Assembly: GCF_000698555.1 (NCBI RefSeq) | Contig: NZ_JFHE01000010.1 | Location: forward strand, 1 to 64,000 | Length of the DNA stretch: 64,000 nt | Origin: Caballeronia grimmiae | GTDB taxonomy: Bacteria > Pseudomonadota > Gammaproteobacteria > Burkholderiales > Burkholderiaceae | Reading direction: 5' to 3' | Shown here: piece by piece, positions 35,260 through 45,011 of the stretch | How the letters are laid out: every line of letters begins with the position of its first letter | Numbering within the stretch: position 1 is the first letter of the stretch | Translations under genes and position numbers: made by a program | Notes under the pieces: model-generated | The model's database searches: none | Told to the model about the DNA's origin: nothing | Seen by the model: only the letters and a program-made list of their open reading frames with translations

Positions 35260-36236
35260 GCTCCTGCCTCCGCCAGCGAGGTATCGACGATAGCCAACTG
35301 CTCGCGTCCCGCAACGTGCGTCACGGCGCGCAAGCCGAGCATCGATCGCAAGCGGTCCGCGCCGACTTTCATCGGTCCGGGGCCGGTTGCTGCGCCCGGC
35401 GCGGGTTGCGGAAACGCGGTCGACATCGCCGAATAAAACCGCATGTCGCCTTCTACTTTCTGCGCGACCTGATGCACATGTCCATTCAGGACCGTCACCG
35501 AACCGAAGCGATTCAGTAGAGCGAGTGCTTGTGCGCTGTCGTCGGTGCCCCAGCCCCATGCCGGATACAGCGCCCATAACGGTATATGCGCGAATACGAC
35601 GATGGGCGTACTGCTCGTCCTTCCCTGCAAGTCTTGCTTGAGCCATGCGAGTTGCTCATCGCCTAAAAAGCCGAGGCCGCCGCCCTTCAGGTCAATTACA
35701 TTGGTCAAGCCGATGAAATGCACGCCGCCTTCGTCGAAGCTGTACCAGTGACGCATACTGCCGCGTCCATACTGCACGGAAAAGCGCGCAAAGAACGGGT
35801 CGCCGTTATCGACAAGCACGTCATGTTCGCCGGGAACGTAATGCACCGGCATGCCCGCATTGCCGATGATCTGCGTCGCAGTATCGAACTGGGACGGCGT
35901 CGAGAGATGTGTAATGTCGCCGGTATGAATCATGAAAGCGGGGCGCTGAGGCATCTTTCGCACCTGGCCGATGGCTGCTTCGAGCGTGCTCGCCGGTTCC
36001 GTGTTCGGGTCCTTGTTGAATCCGATATGGCTATCGCTGATCTGCACGAAGCTGAAGGAATGCGCGCTTTCGTCGGCATGAGCCGAGGAAATCAGGCTCG
36101 AGCGCGGCACGCCGCCGCTGATCGTCCACAGCACACCTGCGCCCGCCCACGCCATGCAGGACAGAGCGGTGCGCCGGCGCTTGCCGTGATCGTCCAGTTC
36201 GGACGCGGGCGGCAAGTCCGTGGGTTTGGTATTCAT
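35256..36236 (-). CDS. Exported calcineurin-like metallophosphoesterase
   Basis: 326 residues. A signal with an RRR n-region suggests possible Tat export. The phosphoesterase core has the metal ligands DSHIGF, HTGDITH, PGEHDV, FAHIP and LNGHVHQ in the usual order. The natural substrate is unknown; relatives include cAMP and phospholipid phosphoesterases. It pairs with the cupredoxin and is divergent from an ECF sigma factor, which suggests that the pair belongs to that sigma regulon. ATG 36236 has AAGGAA upstream. Confidence 0.85.
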   Translation of the reverse strand: MNTKPTDLPPASELDDHGKRRRTALSCMAWAGAGVLWTISGGVPRSSLISSAHADESAHSFSFVQISDSHIGFNKDPNTEPASTLEAAIGQVRKMPQRPAFMIHTGDITHLSTPSQFDTATQIIGNAGMPVHYVPGEHDVLVDNGDPFFARFSVQYGRGSMRHWYSFDEGGVHFIGLTNVIDLKGGGLGFLGDEQLAWLKQDLQGRTSSTPIVVFAHIPLWALYPAWGWGTDDSAQALALLNRFGSVTVLNGHVHQVAQKVEGDMRFYSAMSTAFPQPAPGAATGPGPMKVGADRLRSMLGLRAVTHVAGREQLAIVDTSLAEAGA

Positions 36237-36315
36237 GACGGTTCCTTTGCGAGTGATGTAAGAGGGAATGAATGACGCAGCGGGCATCCGTCCATCGAAC
36301 CGGCTTACGCGGCGC

Positions 36316-36353
36316 GATATTCCTGGAAAATTTCTTCAGGGGAAGGGAATAAA
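36316..36353. promoter_or_regulatory. Divergent GGAATA-type ECF promoter candidates
   Basis: On the plus strand GGGAATAAA (36345-36353) lies about 80 nt before the sigma gene. On the minus strand GGAATAT (near 36317-36323) lies about 80 nt before the metallophosphoesterase gene. Both resemble GGAA-type -35 boxes of ECF sigma factors, consistent with autoregulation and a shared divergent regulon. The -10 elements could not be assigned. Confidence 0.35.
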
Positions 36354-36432
36354 GCGGTCCTGCAACAAGTAAAGGAGGATGTGCACGCGCGACACCGGGC
36401 GTGCGTTGATCCGCCTTGAGGAGACCCGCGCG

Positions 36433-37068
36433 ATGTGGCCCAGCAGGTCGAGAGCAGAGAAGTCCCCGCATGCGCGCTTCGAGGCGACCGTGATGCCGCA
36501 TATCGACGCCGCATACAACCTTGCGCGCTGGCTATCCGGCAGCGCGAGCGACGCGGATGATGTCGTCCAGGAAGCCTATTTACGCGCATTCCGCTTCTTT
36601 AGCGGCTTCGAAGGCGGCGAAGAAGCGAATGCGCGTGCATGGCTTCTGGCTATCGTGCGCAACACCTGGTTCACCGAGTGGCGCAAGCGCGTGCACATGG
36701 CCGATGGGACGCCCTACGATGAAGACATCGCCGGGGATGAAACCTTGCCTGGCTGGTCCGATGAAGCCGGCGTGAACCCCGAGACGCTTGCAGTGCGTAA
36801 GGACGAAGTCCACCTCGTGCATCGCGCACTGGAGGCGTTGCCGCTCGCCTTTCGCGAGGTGCTGGTGCTGCGTGAACTGGAAGACATGAGTTACAAGGAA
36901 GTCGCCGCCATCACGGGCGTGCCGATAGGAACGGTGATGTCGCGGCTTGCGCGAGGCCGCAAGATGCTGGCCGGGGCCGTGCGCGCGGCGCAATGCGACA
37001 GACCGAGCGTCAGGCTCGTGCGCAAGTCGGGGCCGGGTCATTCCGAGGAGTCGGGCAATGGACAATAA
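36433..37068 (+). CDS. ECF (group IV) sigma-70 factor
   Basis: 211-residue RNA polymerase sigma factor with only regions 2 and 4. Region 2 has DADDVVQEAYLRAFRFF (about 40-56). Region 4 has LPLAFREVLVLRELEDMSYKEVAAITGVPIGTVMSRLARGRKML (about 135-180). ATG 36433 with GGAG 7 nt upstream is preferred over ATG 36379, which abuts its GGAGG site. It overlaps the next gene by 11 nt; that gene encodes its likely anti-sigma. Confidence 0.88.
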   Translation: MWPSRSRAEKSPHARFEATVMPHIDAAYNLARWLSGSASDADDVVQEAYLRAFRFFSGFEGGEEANARAWLLAIVRNTWFTEWRKRVHMADGTPYDEDIAGDETLPGWSDEAGVNPETLAVRKDEVHLVHRALEALPLAFREVLVLRELEDMSYKEVAAITGVPIGTVMSRLARGRKMLAGAVRAAQCDRPSVRLVRKSGPGHSEESGNGQ

Positions 37069-37756
37069 CGAAGCCGCTTCGCTCGATACGAGGCTCAACG
37101 ATGGCTCGCTTTATCAGCACGCGCCGGTGCATTTGCGCGCGCAAGTGCTGGCGCGCGTGCGCGAGGAAAGTCAGCGCTCGCAAAAGCCTGAGCAAGGTCG
37201 CCGTCCCTGGCGTCTGGGGCTTGCTTTACCGGGGCCGTTCTTCGGCGGCGCATTCACGGGCGCGACACTCTCCGCGATGGTGCTGGGCGCGATGCTGTGG
37301 TTCCAGACCGCGCCGCGTCCTGCAAGCGATGCACCGCTCGCGCAGGAGATCGTGTCGAGCCACGTGCGCGCGTTGATGTCGGATCGGCCCATCGATGTAT
37401 TGTCGAGCGACAAGCACACGGTCAAGCCGTGGTTCAACGGCCGCATCGACTATGCGCCGCCTGTAGTCGATCCGGCTGGACCCGGCTTCGCGCTCGTTGG
37501 CGGACGGCTCGATTACGTCGGGCATCGGCCGGTCGCCGTCGTTGTTTATCGATACCTGAAGCATCCCATCGACGTTTATGTGTTTCCTGAGAAGCCGCCG
37601 CTTAAGGATGGACAGATCGTCGTCACTCAGTCCGACGATGGCTATGCGCTTGCCCGCTGGAATCGCGACGGCATGACGTTCTGGGCCGTGACTGACGCTT
37701 CCGCCTCGGTCTTGCGCCAGTTCACGCACGCCGTCGAGCAGGGCACGCCGCGCTAA
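37058..37756 (+). CDS. Transmembrane anti-sigma factor
   Basis: 232 residues. The N-terminal cytoplasmic part of about 60 residues (APVHLRAQVLARVREE) would bind the sigma factor. One membrane helix follows (about 70-90, GGAFTGATLSAMVLGAMLWF) and then a periplasmic sensor domain. The zinc-binding HxxxCxxC of ZAS anti-sigmas is absent. Identification rests mainly on overlap with the ECF sigma gene and on membrane topology. Confidence 0.75.
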   Translation: MDNNEAASLDTRLNDGSLYQHAPVHLRAQVLARVREESQRSQKPEQGRRPWRLGLALPGPFFGGAFTGATLSAMVLGAMLWFQTAPRPASDAPLAQEIVSSHVRALMSDRPIDVLSSDKHTVKPWFNGRIDYAPPVVDPAGPGFALVGGRLDYVGHRPVAVVVYRYLKHPIDVYVFPEKPPLKDGQIVVTQSDDGYALARWNRDGMTFWAVTDASASVLRQFTHAVEQGTPR

Positions 37757-37786
37757 AACAGTGCATCGTACCTTCTCTGTTCCTTT

Positions 37787-37814
37787 GCATCCCGAAGCGG
37801 CCGCTTCGGGATGC
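37787..37814 (+). terminator. Palindromic terminator after the anti-sigma gene
   Basis: 28-nt perfect palindrome: arm GCATCCCGAAGCGG followed by its reverse complement, then a weak T-run in CCGTTTTG. It lies 30 nt after the stop codon. Confidence 0.65.
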
Positions 37815-37985
37815 CGCCGTTTTGCGTCCCGATGTGCGCTAACGCTCGTGCCGTTCGGGTATGTCCGAATATGGTCTGATCCTTACATTTTTCTAAACTC
37901 GGTCACCAAGCGCCTAATTAGAGCGACAGCTAAAAGAATCGGGCGGTCAGGCTTTCACAAAGCGGTTCAAGCGACGGAGACAGAA

Positions 37986-39203
37986 ATGGGAATGCAGATG
38001 AAGCTCATCGCGGGCATGCTCGCGTTCGGCGTTTTTTCGTCGGCCTATGCGGCTGATCCGATCAAGATCGGCGTCGACGGCCCGTTCACGGGAGGCTCGT
38101 CGTCGATGGGCGTCAGCATGCGCGACGGCGTGCGGCTCGCGACTGCGGAAATCAACAAGTCGGGCGGCGTGCTCGGGCGGCAGATCGTGCTCGTCGAACG
38201 CGATGACGAAGCCAAGAACGAACGCGGCGTGCAGATCGCGCAAGAGCTGATCAACAAGGAGAAGGTCGTAGCCGTGGTCGGTTATATCAATACCGGCGTC
38301 GCGCTCGCCTCCCAACGCTTCTTCCAGGAAGCGAAGATTCCCGTCTTCAACAATGTCGCGACGGGTTCGGTCGTCACCAAACAGTTCGACGATCAGCCCG
38401 ACAACTATGTCTTCCGCAACGCCGCAGCCGACCGCATTCAGGCGCCGATGATCGTCGAGGAAGCCATCACCAAGCGCGGCTTCAAGAAGGTCGCGATTCT
38501 CGCCGATTCGACGAACTACGGCCAGCTTGGCCGCGAAGACCTTGAAAAGGCGCTCTCGTCGAAGGGCATCAAGCCTGTGGCAGTCGAGAAATTCAATATC
38601 AAGGACGTCGACATGACCGCTCAATTGCTCAAGGCAAAGGCGGCGGGCGCGGAAGCCGTCCTTACTTATGGCATCGGGCCCGAGCTTGCGCAGATTGCGA
38701 ACGGCATGGCGAAGCTCGGCTGGAAAGTGCCTTTGATCGGCAGCTGGACGCTTTCCATGGCGAACTATATCGACAACGCCGGCGCGAATGGCGAAGGCGC
38801 GCGCATGCCGCAGACCTTCATTCAGGACGCGAATACGCCGAAGCGTAAAGCCTTTATCGAAGCGTATCTGAAGGAATTCAAGCCGAAGAACGATCGCATC
38901 GATTCGCCGGTGTCGGCGGCGCAAGGCTATGACTCGGTTTATCTGCTTGCAGCGGCCATCAAGCAAGCCGGTTCCACCGATGGCCCGAAGGTGAAGGAAG
39001 CGCTCGAAAACCTGAGCACCAAGGTGGACGGCGTGGTGATGTCCTACGACAAGCCCTTTACCAAGGCAGACCACGAAGCGATCAGCCCGAACGTGCCTGT
39101 GATCGGCGAAGTGAAGGCCGGGCGGGTCGTCTACGCATACGACGCGGACAAGAAAGGCGGCAGCACGCTGCGCACCAAGCAGACGACGACCGCTTCGAAC
39201 TGA
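37986..39203 (+). CDS. Branched-chain amino-acid-type ABC substrate-binding protein
   Basis: 405-residue periplasmic binding protein of the LivJ/K family. A signal peptide (about 24 residues, ending AYA) is followed by two Rossmann-like lobes (DPIKIGVDGPFTG, EINKSGGVLGRQIVLVERDD, VVAVVGYINTGVALAS). ATG 37986 with GGAGA 6 nt upstream is preferred. It starts the operon with LivH, LivM-LivG, LivF and a CoA transferase. The ligand may be a branched-chain or other hydrophobic amino acid or organic acid; the CoA transferase hints at carboxylates. Confidence 0.88.
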   Translation: MGMQMKLIAGMLAFGVFSSAYAADPIKIGVDGPFTGGSSSMGVSMRDGVRLATAEINKSGGVLGRQIVLVERDDEAKNERGVQIAQELINKEKVVAVVGYINTGVALASQRFFQEAKIPVFNNVATGSVVTKQFDDQPDNYVFRNAAADRIQAPMIVEEAITKRGFKKVAILADSTNYGQLGREDLEKALSSKGIKPVAVEKFNIKDVDMTAQLLKAKAAGAEAVLTYGIGPELAQIANGMAKLGWKVPLIGSWTLSMANYIDNAGANGEGARMPQTFIQDANTPKRKAFIEAYLKEFKPKNDRIDSPVSAAQGYDSVYLLAAAIKQAGSTDGPKVKEALENLSTKVDGVVMSYDKPFTKADHEAISPNVPVIGEVKAGRVVYAYDADKKGGSTLRTKQTTTASN

Positions 39204-39230
39204 GGCACGAGTTCCATTCCGAGGGTAAGA

Positions 39231-39262
39231 GCCGCGCCCGCCGCAGATGGCGGGCGCGGCTT
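39231..39262 (+). promoter_or_regulatory. Stem-loop between binding-protein and permease genes
   Basis: Perfect 12-bp stem GCCGCGCCCGCC / GGCGGGCGCGGC with 6-nt loop, 28 nt after the binding-protein stop. Without a U-run it is more likely an mRNA-stabilising or attenuating hairpin that keeps binding protein in excess over permease. Confidence 0.65.
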
Positions 39263-39303
39263 GACGCATGCGCTTGGTGTTCCGATCCAAAGGCGTCCAG
39301 ACG

Positions 39304-40176
39304 ATGATTCTTCTTCAGCTCATTTACAGCGGCATCGCGCTTGGCATGATCTACGCGGTGATCGCATTCGGCTATCAGCTCACTTTCGCGACGTCCGGCA
39401 CGCTGAACTTCGGTCAGGGCGATGCGCTCATGCTCGGCGCACTCGTGGGCCTGACGCTCGTATCGGCAGGCGTCAACTACTGGCTGATGATTCCGCTCGT
39501 GTGCCTGTTCGGGCTTCTGCAAGGCTCGTTGGTCGAGCGAATCGGCGTGCGGCCGGCGATCAAGATCAAGTCGGAATTCGGCTGGATCATGTCGACGATT
39601 GCGCTTGGCATCATCTTCAAGAACGTCGCGGAAAACGTGTGGGGGCGTGACGATCTGCGCTTTCCTTCACCGCTGCCCGAATCGCCGCTTCACGTGTTCG
39701 GCGCGAATGTATTGCCGATGGAACTGCTTGTCGTGGCGGGTGCGCTCGTGATGATGCTGGCAGTGGAATTCTTCAATCGCAAAACGATCTTCGGCAAGGC
39801 CGTCGTGGCAACCGCGAACGATCGCGATGCCGCGGCACTCATGGGCATCAATACGGGACTCGTCATCACGTTCTCGTATGCGTTGTCGTCGCTGACGGCG
39901 GCGTTCGCGGGCGTCCTCATTGCGCCGCTTACGCTGACAGGCGCGACGATGGGCGCGGTGCTCGGCCTCAAGGCTTTCGCGGTGGCGATCATCGGCGGCT
40001 TGTCGAGCGGCATGGGCATCATCGTCGGCGGCATGATTCTCGGCATCGCGGAGACGACAACGGGCTTTTATATCTCCACCGGCTACAAGGATGTGCCCGG
40101 CCTCGTGCTGCTTTTGATCGTGCTTGCGGTCAAGCCTGCGGGTCTGTTCGGCAAGACAGCGATCAAGAAAGTCTGA
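39304..40176 (+). CDS. livH: LivH-type ABC permease
   Basis: 290-residue inner-membrane permease with about eight helices, of the branched-chain amino-acid importer family (GMIYAVIAFGYQLTFATSGTLNFGQGD, MGINTGLVI, KAFAVAIIGGLSS). ATG 39304 is chosen because the membrane segment begins at once; 12 upstream in-frame codons are possible. Followed by the permease-ATPase fusion 7 nt later. Confidence 0.88.
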   Translation: MILLQLIYSGIALGMIYAVIAFGYQLTFATSGTLNFGQGDALMLGALVGLTLVSAGVNYWLMIPLVCLFGLLQGSLVERIGVRPAIKIKSEFGWIMSTIALGIIFKNVAENVWGRDDLRFPSPLPESPLHVFGANVLPMELLVVAGALVMMLAVEFFNRKTIFGKAVVATANDRDAAALMGINTGLVITFSYALSSLTAAFAGVLIAPLTLTGATMGAVLGLKAFAVAIIGGLSSGMGIIVGGMILGIAETTTGFYISTGYKDVPGLVLLLIVLAVKPAGLFGKTAIKKV

Positions 40177-40183
40177 GGCGGCC

Positions 40184-42130
40184 ATGAACAAAGCAAAGAA
40201 CTGGATTGCGGCCCTGATCGGCCTCGCGGCGCTTGCGACGTTCCCGGTCGTGTCGGGAAATCCGTATTACATCCATCTCGTCGAAACCATCATGATTTAC
40301 GCGATCCTGTTGTTCGGGCTCGATATCGTGGTGGGTTACACCGGTCAGGTATCGCTCGGTCACGCGGGCCTCTTTGGCGTCGGCGCTTATACGGCGGGGG
40401 TTCTGTTTGCGAAGCTCGGCATGCCGTTCTATGTGACCGCGCCGCTCGCGATCGCCGTGACTGCCGCATTCGGCGCCATACTCGCGTTGCCCGCGCTGCG
40501 CGTGTCCGGTCCTTATCTCGCGATGGTCACGCTCGCGTTCGGCACGATCATCCAGATTCTCATCAACGAGATGGACTTCCTGACGAACGGCCCGATGGGA
40601 CTCAAGATTCCCAAGCCTACGCTGGCGGGTCACAAGCTCGATGAAGTCGAGTATTACTGGCTTGTTGCCGCGCTATTGGTGGCATCGCTGATCGTAGTGC
40701 ATCGCGTGTTGAAGTCGCATCTCGGGCGTGCTTTCGAAGCCTTGCGCGATAGCCCCATCGCGTCGGATTGCATGGGCGTGTCGGTTTATCGCTACAAGGT
40801 GTATGCGTTCGTGATTAGTGCGGGCTTTGCCGGACTGGCTGGCTGTCTCTATTCCTATTCCGAGCAATACATTTCGCCCAATACCTATAACTTCGAGCTG
40901 ACGATTCTCTTCTTGCTCGCGATCATCATGGGCGGCCGCAAGACTCGCACGGGCGCGATCATCGGTTCGACGGTCATCGTGTTGTTGCCCAAGCTGCTCG
41001 ACGACATAGCGAACTTTCGGATCGTCGCTACCGCACTTGCCGTGCTCGTCGTTGCAGGAGCCGCGCTTGCGCTGGCACGCAAGACAACGACGCCGCAACG
41101 CGTGGCGATCCCGGTGATCGGAACTGCGGGCCTTGCCGCATTCTCGTTCTGGATCGATGCGCTGACCGACTGGCGTCTCACGATCTTCGGCCTGATGATT
41201 CTGCTCGTCGTCTATTACTTGCAGGACGGCATCGTCGGCTTCGTGCGAAAGACGCTGCACCTCGGGCGCGTGCGCGTCACCAAGGTCGATACCGACGCCC
41301 TTGCAAGCGATACACGCGAAGACGATGCAGTCGCCGCCGTCGCACGCGAAGGCGCGGATGCCATTCTCGATGTGCGCGGCGTACTGATGCAGTTCAGCGG
41401 CCTCAAAGCGCTGAACAACGTCAGCCTGACGGTAAAACGCGGCACGATTCACGGCCTGATCGGACCGAACGGATCGGGCAAGAGCACGATGATGAACGTC
41501 CTGACGGGCATCTATGTGCCGACCTCGGGCGTCATCGAATATCAGGGCGAGTCGCTGGGCGGCCGTACTTCATCGAAGATCGCGCTGTCGGGGATCGCGC
41601 GCACTTTCCAGAACGTGCAGCTATTCGGCGAGATGACCGCACTCGAGAACGTGCTCGTGGGTCTGCATCATACGTTTCGCTCGAATTTCGCGGATGTCGG
41701 TGCAATGAGCCCGCGTTATCGGCGGGAAGAGCAGGCCGCACGCGAGCGCGCATTCAACATGCTGCGTTTCGTGGGGCTGGAGCACGTCGCGGGCGAAGAG
41801 GCGCGCAATCTTCCTTATGGCAAGCAGCGTCTGCTCGAAATCGCGCGGGCACTCGCGCTCGATCCGCAATTGCTTCTGCTCGATGAGCCTGCCGCCGGAC
41901 TCACTGCGCCGGATATTCGCGAGCTCGTTGCGATCATTCGCAAGGTGCGCAATCATGGCATTACGCTGGTGCTGATCGAGCATCATATGGATGTGGTGAT
42001 GAGCGTGTGCGATACCGTGTCGGTGCTCGACTTCGGGCAAAAGATCGCGGAAGGCAAGCCTGCCGACATTCAGGCTAACGAGAAAGTGATTGAAGCGTAT
42101 CTGGGCGGCAAGGCCGCGGAAACGGCTTGA
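40184..42130 (+). CDS. Fused LivM permease and LivG ATPase
   Basis: 648 residues joining two subunits usually made separately. Residues 1-about 330 are the LivM-type permease (VGYTGQVSLGHAGLFGVGAYTAGVLF). Additional hydrophobic segments occupy about 280-355. Residues about 400-640 are the LivG-type ATPase with Walker A GPNGSGKS, a LSGIARTFQN loop, degenerate signature LPYGKQRLLEIARAL and Walker B LLLLDEPAAGL. There is no frameshift or stop at the junction, so the fusion is genuine in this sequence. GAGG precedes the ATG. Confidence 0.9.
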   Translation: MNKAKNWIAALIGLAALATFPVVSGNPYYIHLVETIMIYAILLFGLDIVVGYTGQVSLGHAGLFGVGAYTAGVLFAKLGMPFYVTAPLAIAVTAAFGAILALPALRVSGPYLAMVTLAFGTIIQILINEMDFLTNGPMGLKIPKPTLAGHKLDEVEYYWLVAALLVASLIVVHRVLKSHLGRAFEALRDSPIASDCMGVSVYRYKVYAFVISAGFAGLAGCLYSYSEQYISPNTYNFELTILFLLAIIMGGRKTRTGAIIGSTVIVLLPKLLDDIANFRIVATALAVLVVAGAALALARKTTTPQRVAIPVIGTAGLAAFSFWIDALTDWRLTIFGLMILLVVYYLQDGIVGFVRKTLHLGRVRVTKVDTDALASDTREDDAVAAVAREGADAILDVRGVLMQFSGLKALNNVSLTVKRGTIHGLIGPNGSGKSTMMNVLTGIYVPTSGVIEYQGESLGGRTSSKIALSGIARTFQNVQLFGEMTALENVLVGLHHTFRSNFADVGAMSPRYRREEQAARERAFNMLRFVGLEHVAGEEARNLPYGKQRLLEIARALALDPQLLLLDEPAAGLTAPDIRELVAIIRKVRNHGITLVLIEHHMDVVMSVCDTVSVLDFGQKIAEGKPADIQANEKVIEAYLGGKAAETA

Positions 42131-42178
42131 TGAATACGCTCAGGCAATCGCAGAGCAACGCCACGAGAAGGATCACCG

Positions 42179-42913
42179 ATGCTAACGATCAATAACCTCC
42201 ACGCGGGCTATGGCAAGGTCAAAGTGCTGCACGGCATATCGCTCAACGTGCCGAAGGCGAAAGTCGTCACGCTGATCGGCTCGAACGGCGCGGGAAAGAC
42301 GACGACCATGCGCGCGATCTCCGGCATGATCAAGCCGACTGACGGCGAGATAACCATGGGCGTCGGCACTGCGGCAAAACGTATCGACGCACTGGATTCT
42401 CACAAGATCGCGCGTCTGGGTTTGGCGCATTCGCCCGAAGGACGACGCGTATTCGCGACGATGTCCGTCACGGACAATCTGCTGCTGGGCGCATTTCCGC
42501 GCCTGACGTGGGCGCGTCCCAAAGGCGACGTCGCTGCCGATCTCGAACGGGCGATCGAGCTGTTTCCGCGACTCAAGGAGCGCCGGCACCAGCTCGCCGG
42601 GACGCTTAGCGGCGGCGAACAGCAAATGCTCGCGATGGCGCGCGCCATCATGCTCAATCCCGATCTCGTGCTGCTGGATGAGCCATCCATGGGTCTTGCG
42701 CCGATCCTCGTCGAAGAAGTCTTTCGTATCATCGAGCGCCTCAAGCAGGACGGCGTGACGATGCTGCTCGTCGAACAGTTCGCCGCTGCTGCGCTGAATG
42801 TCGCCGATTACGGCTATGTGCTCGAAAACGGTCGCGTCGCGACGCATGGGCCAGCGGAGCAGTTGCGCAACGATCCTTCGGTCAAGGCGGCGTATCTCGG
42901 CGCGAGTCATTGA
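42179..42913 (+). CDS. livF: LivF-type ABC ATPase
   Basis: 244-residue ATPase partner of the importer. Walker A GSNGAGKT near 37, AHSPEGRRVF, signature LSGGEQQ near 142, Walker B LVLLDEPSMGLAP, switch His position occupied by Gln in LVEQF as in LivF proteins. Start 42179 has AAGGA upstream. It completes the transporter together with LivH, the LivM-LivG fusion and the binding protein. Confidence 0.9.
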   Translation: MLTINNLHAGYGKVKVLHGISLNVPKAKVVTLIGSNGAGKTTTMRAISGMIKPTDGEITMGVGTAAKRIDALDSHKIARLGLAHSPEGRRVFATMSVTDNLLLGAFPRLTWARPKGDVAADLERAIELFPRLKERRHQLAGTLSGGEQQMLAMARAIMLNPDLVLLDEPSMGLAPILVEEVFRIIERLKQDGVTMLLVEQFAAAALNVADYGYVLENGRVATHGPAEQLRNDPSVKAAYLGASH

Positions 42914-42986
42914 TTGCAATTTGGTGATACCGTGATGCGAAGCATCGTGAGCGTGACCATCACGAGCATCGAATAAAGGAGACACC

Positions 42987-44999
42987 ATGACCGCCACGCC
43001 TCGTCATCCGTTTCCATCGTCGGCGCGCCTCGTGGAACGCGGCAAGATCGTTTCCGCGAGTGAGGCCGTCCGGTTGATTCGTTCAGGCGACACCATCGCG
43101 ACGAGCGGCTTCGTCGGTGTCGGCTTCGCTGAAGAAGTGGCCATTGCGCTCGAAGCACGGTTCCTCGAAAGCAAAGACAAGGCGTCATCCGATCCACACG
43201 AGCCAGTCGAAAATCTCACGATCGTTTATGCCGCAGGGCAGGGCGATGGCCGCAGCAAAGGGCTGAACCACTTCGCGCATGAAGGACTGGTCAAGCGAGT
43301 CGTTGGCGGACATTGGGGACTCGTGCCGGGCTTGCAAAAGCTCGCGATGGAGAACCGCATCGAGGCGTATAACCTGCCTCAGGGCGTCATTTCTCAACTC
43401 TTTCGCGATATCGCCGCGCATCGGCCCGGACAGCTATCGAGCGTGGGCCTCGGCACGTTCGTCGATCCGCGCAATGGCGGCGGCAAACTCAATGCGCGCA
43501 CGACCGAGGATATCGTTCGGCTCATGCAGATCGACGGCGTCGAATATCTGTATTACAAGGCTTTCCCAATCGATGTCGCGATCGTGAGAGGCACGACTGC
43601 CGACCTCAACGGAAACGTCACGATGGAGAAGGAGGCGCTTACGCTCGAAGCACTTTCCATCGCGATGGCCGCGCGCAATTCAGGCGGCATCGTCATCGCG
43701 CAAGTGGAACGGCTTGCGGAATCCAACACACTCAGTGCAAGACAAGTGAAGGTTCCCGGCGTGATGGTCGATTGCGTCGTTGTCGCGCGTCCGGAGAATC
43801 ACTGGCAGACGTTCGGCGAACAATACAGTGCGGCGTTTTCCAGTGAATTGCGTGTCGCCGCGAGTTCCGTGCAGCCGATGCCGCTCAATGAACGCAAGGT
43901 CATAGCACGCCGCGCCGCGTTTGAATTGATGGCGAATAGCGTCGTGAATCTCGGCATCGGCATGCCAGAAGGAATTGCGAGTGTGGCGAACGAGGAACAG
44001 GTGATCGACCTGTTCACGATGACGACCGAGCCCGGCGTGATCGGCGGCATTCCCGCGGGCGGACTCAATTTCGGTGCGGCGACGAATACGCAGGCCATCA
44101 TCGATCAGCCGTATCAGTTCGACTTCTACGATGGCGGCGGCCTCGACATTGCTTTTCTCGGGCTTGCGCAAGCGGACCGCGAAGGCAATCTGAACGTCAG
44201 TAAGTTCGGGCCCAAACTCGCGGGCGCCGGCGGTTTTATCAATATCAGTCAGTCCGCGAAAAAAGTCGTATTCGTCGGCACGTTCAACGCGGGCAAGCTC
44301 GATATAGCGATCGACGCCGGCAAGCTGAACATTCGTCGCGACGGCGATTGCCGCAAGTTCGTCGATGCCGTCGAGCATCGCACCTTTAGCGGCCGCTATG
44401 CTGTCGAGCGCGGGCAGACGGTGCTGTATGTCACCGAACGCTGTGTGTTCGAACTGACTGAAGAAGGGCTCGTGCTGACCGAAGTCGCGCCGGGCATCGA
44501 TATCGAGCGGGATATCGTCGCGCAAATGGGCTTCAGGCCCGTGATCAAGTCGGCGCCGCGCCTGATGAACGAGCGCATTTTCCACGATACGCCGATGGGC
44601 CTGCGCGACGTGCTGCTCGGCCTCGGCCTGGCCGAACGCTTCAGTTATGACGCGGAGAAGAATCTATTCTTCATCAACTTCGAAGGGCACGAGGTCGCCA
44701 CACTGCAAGACGTGGAAGACATACGCCGCGAAGTGGAGAAGCAACTCGCGGACGTGAACACGAAGCCGCATGTCATCGTCAACTACGACAACTTTTCGAT
44801 TCGCCCCGAGATGCTCGATGCCTATTCGGAAATGGTCACGGGACTCGTCAGCGGCCTATACGACGGCGTTACACGCTATACCACCAGCAGTTTTCTGCGC
44901 ATGAAACTCGGCGATGCGCTCAAGCAACGGGGCGTCGCGCCGTACATCTATGAAAGCGCGCAAGAAGCGCGCGAGCACAGCACGCGACGCTCCGGCTGA
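42987..44999 (+). CDS. Acetate/propionate CoA-transferase-like enzyme
   Basis: 670-residue type I CoA transferase with fused alpha and beta halves, as in propionate CoA-transferase (Pct/YdiF). The alpha half has [17 protein letters not shown]. The beta half carries the catalytic Glu328 in GIGMPEGIA and a [15 protein letters not shown] segment. The C-terminal ~140 residues (after about 530) go beyond the usual ~520-residue Pct and have a distinct [19 protein letters not shown] section that I cannot name. It follows the importer in the same direction, suggesting activation of the imported acid or its breakdown product. Confidence 0.82.
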   Translation: MTATPRHPFPSSARLVERGKIVSASEAVRLIRSGDTIATSGFVGVGFAEEVAIALEARFLESKDKASSDPHEPVENLTIVYAAGQGDGRSKGLNHFAHEGLVKRVVGGHWGLVPGLQKLAMENRIEAYNLPQGVISQLFRDIAAHRPGQLSSVGLGTFVDPRNGGGKLNARTTEDIVRLMQIDGVEYLYYKAFPIDVAIVRGTTADLNGNVTMEKEALTLEALSIAMAARNSGGIVIAQVERLAESNTLSARQVKVPGVMVDCVVVARPENHWQTFGEQYSAAFSSELRVAASSVQPMPLNERKVIARRAAFELMANSVVNLGIGMPEGIASVANEEQVIDLFTMTTEPGVIGGIPAGGLNFGAATNTQAIIDQPYQFDFYDGGGLDIAFLGLAQADREGNLNVSKFGPKLAGAGGFINISQSAKKVVFVGTFNAGKLDIAIDAGKLNIRRDGDCRKFVDAVEHRTFSGRYAVERGQTVLYVTERCVFELTEEGLVLTEVAPGIDIERDIVAQMGFRPVIKSAPRLMNERIFHDTPMGLRDVLLGLGLAERFSYDAEKNLFFINFEGHEVATLQDVEDIRREVEKQLADVNTKPHVIVNYDNFSIRPEMLDAYSEMVTGLVSGLYDGVTRYTTSSFLRMKLGDALKQRGVAPYIYESAQEAREHSTRRSG

Positions 45000-45011
45000 G
45001 GCTATCTATCG

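Noticed and set aside
43680-44585. Minus-strand frame opposite the CoA transferase
   Set aside because: Antisense shadow without recognisable domain.
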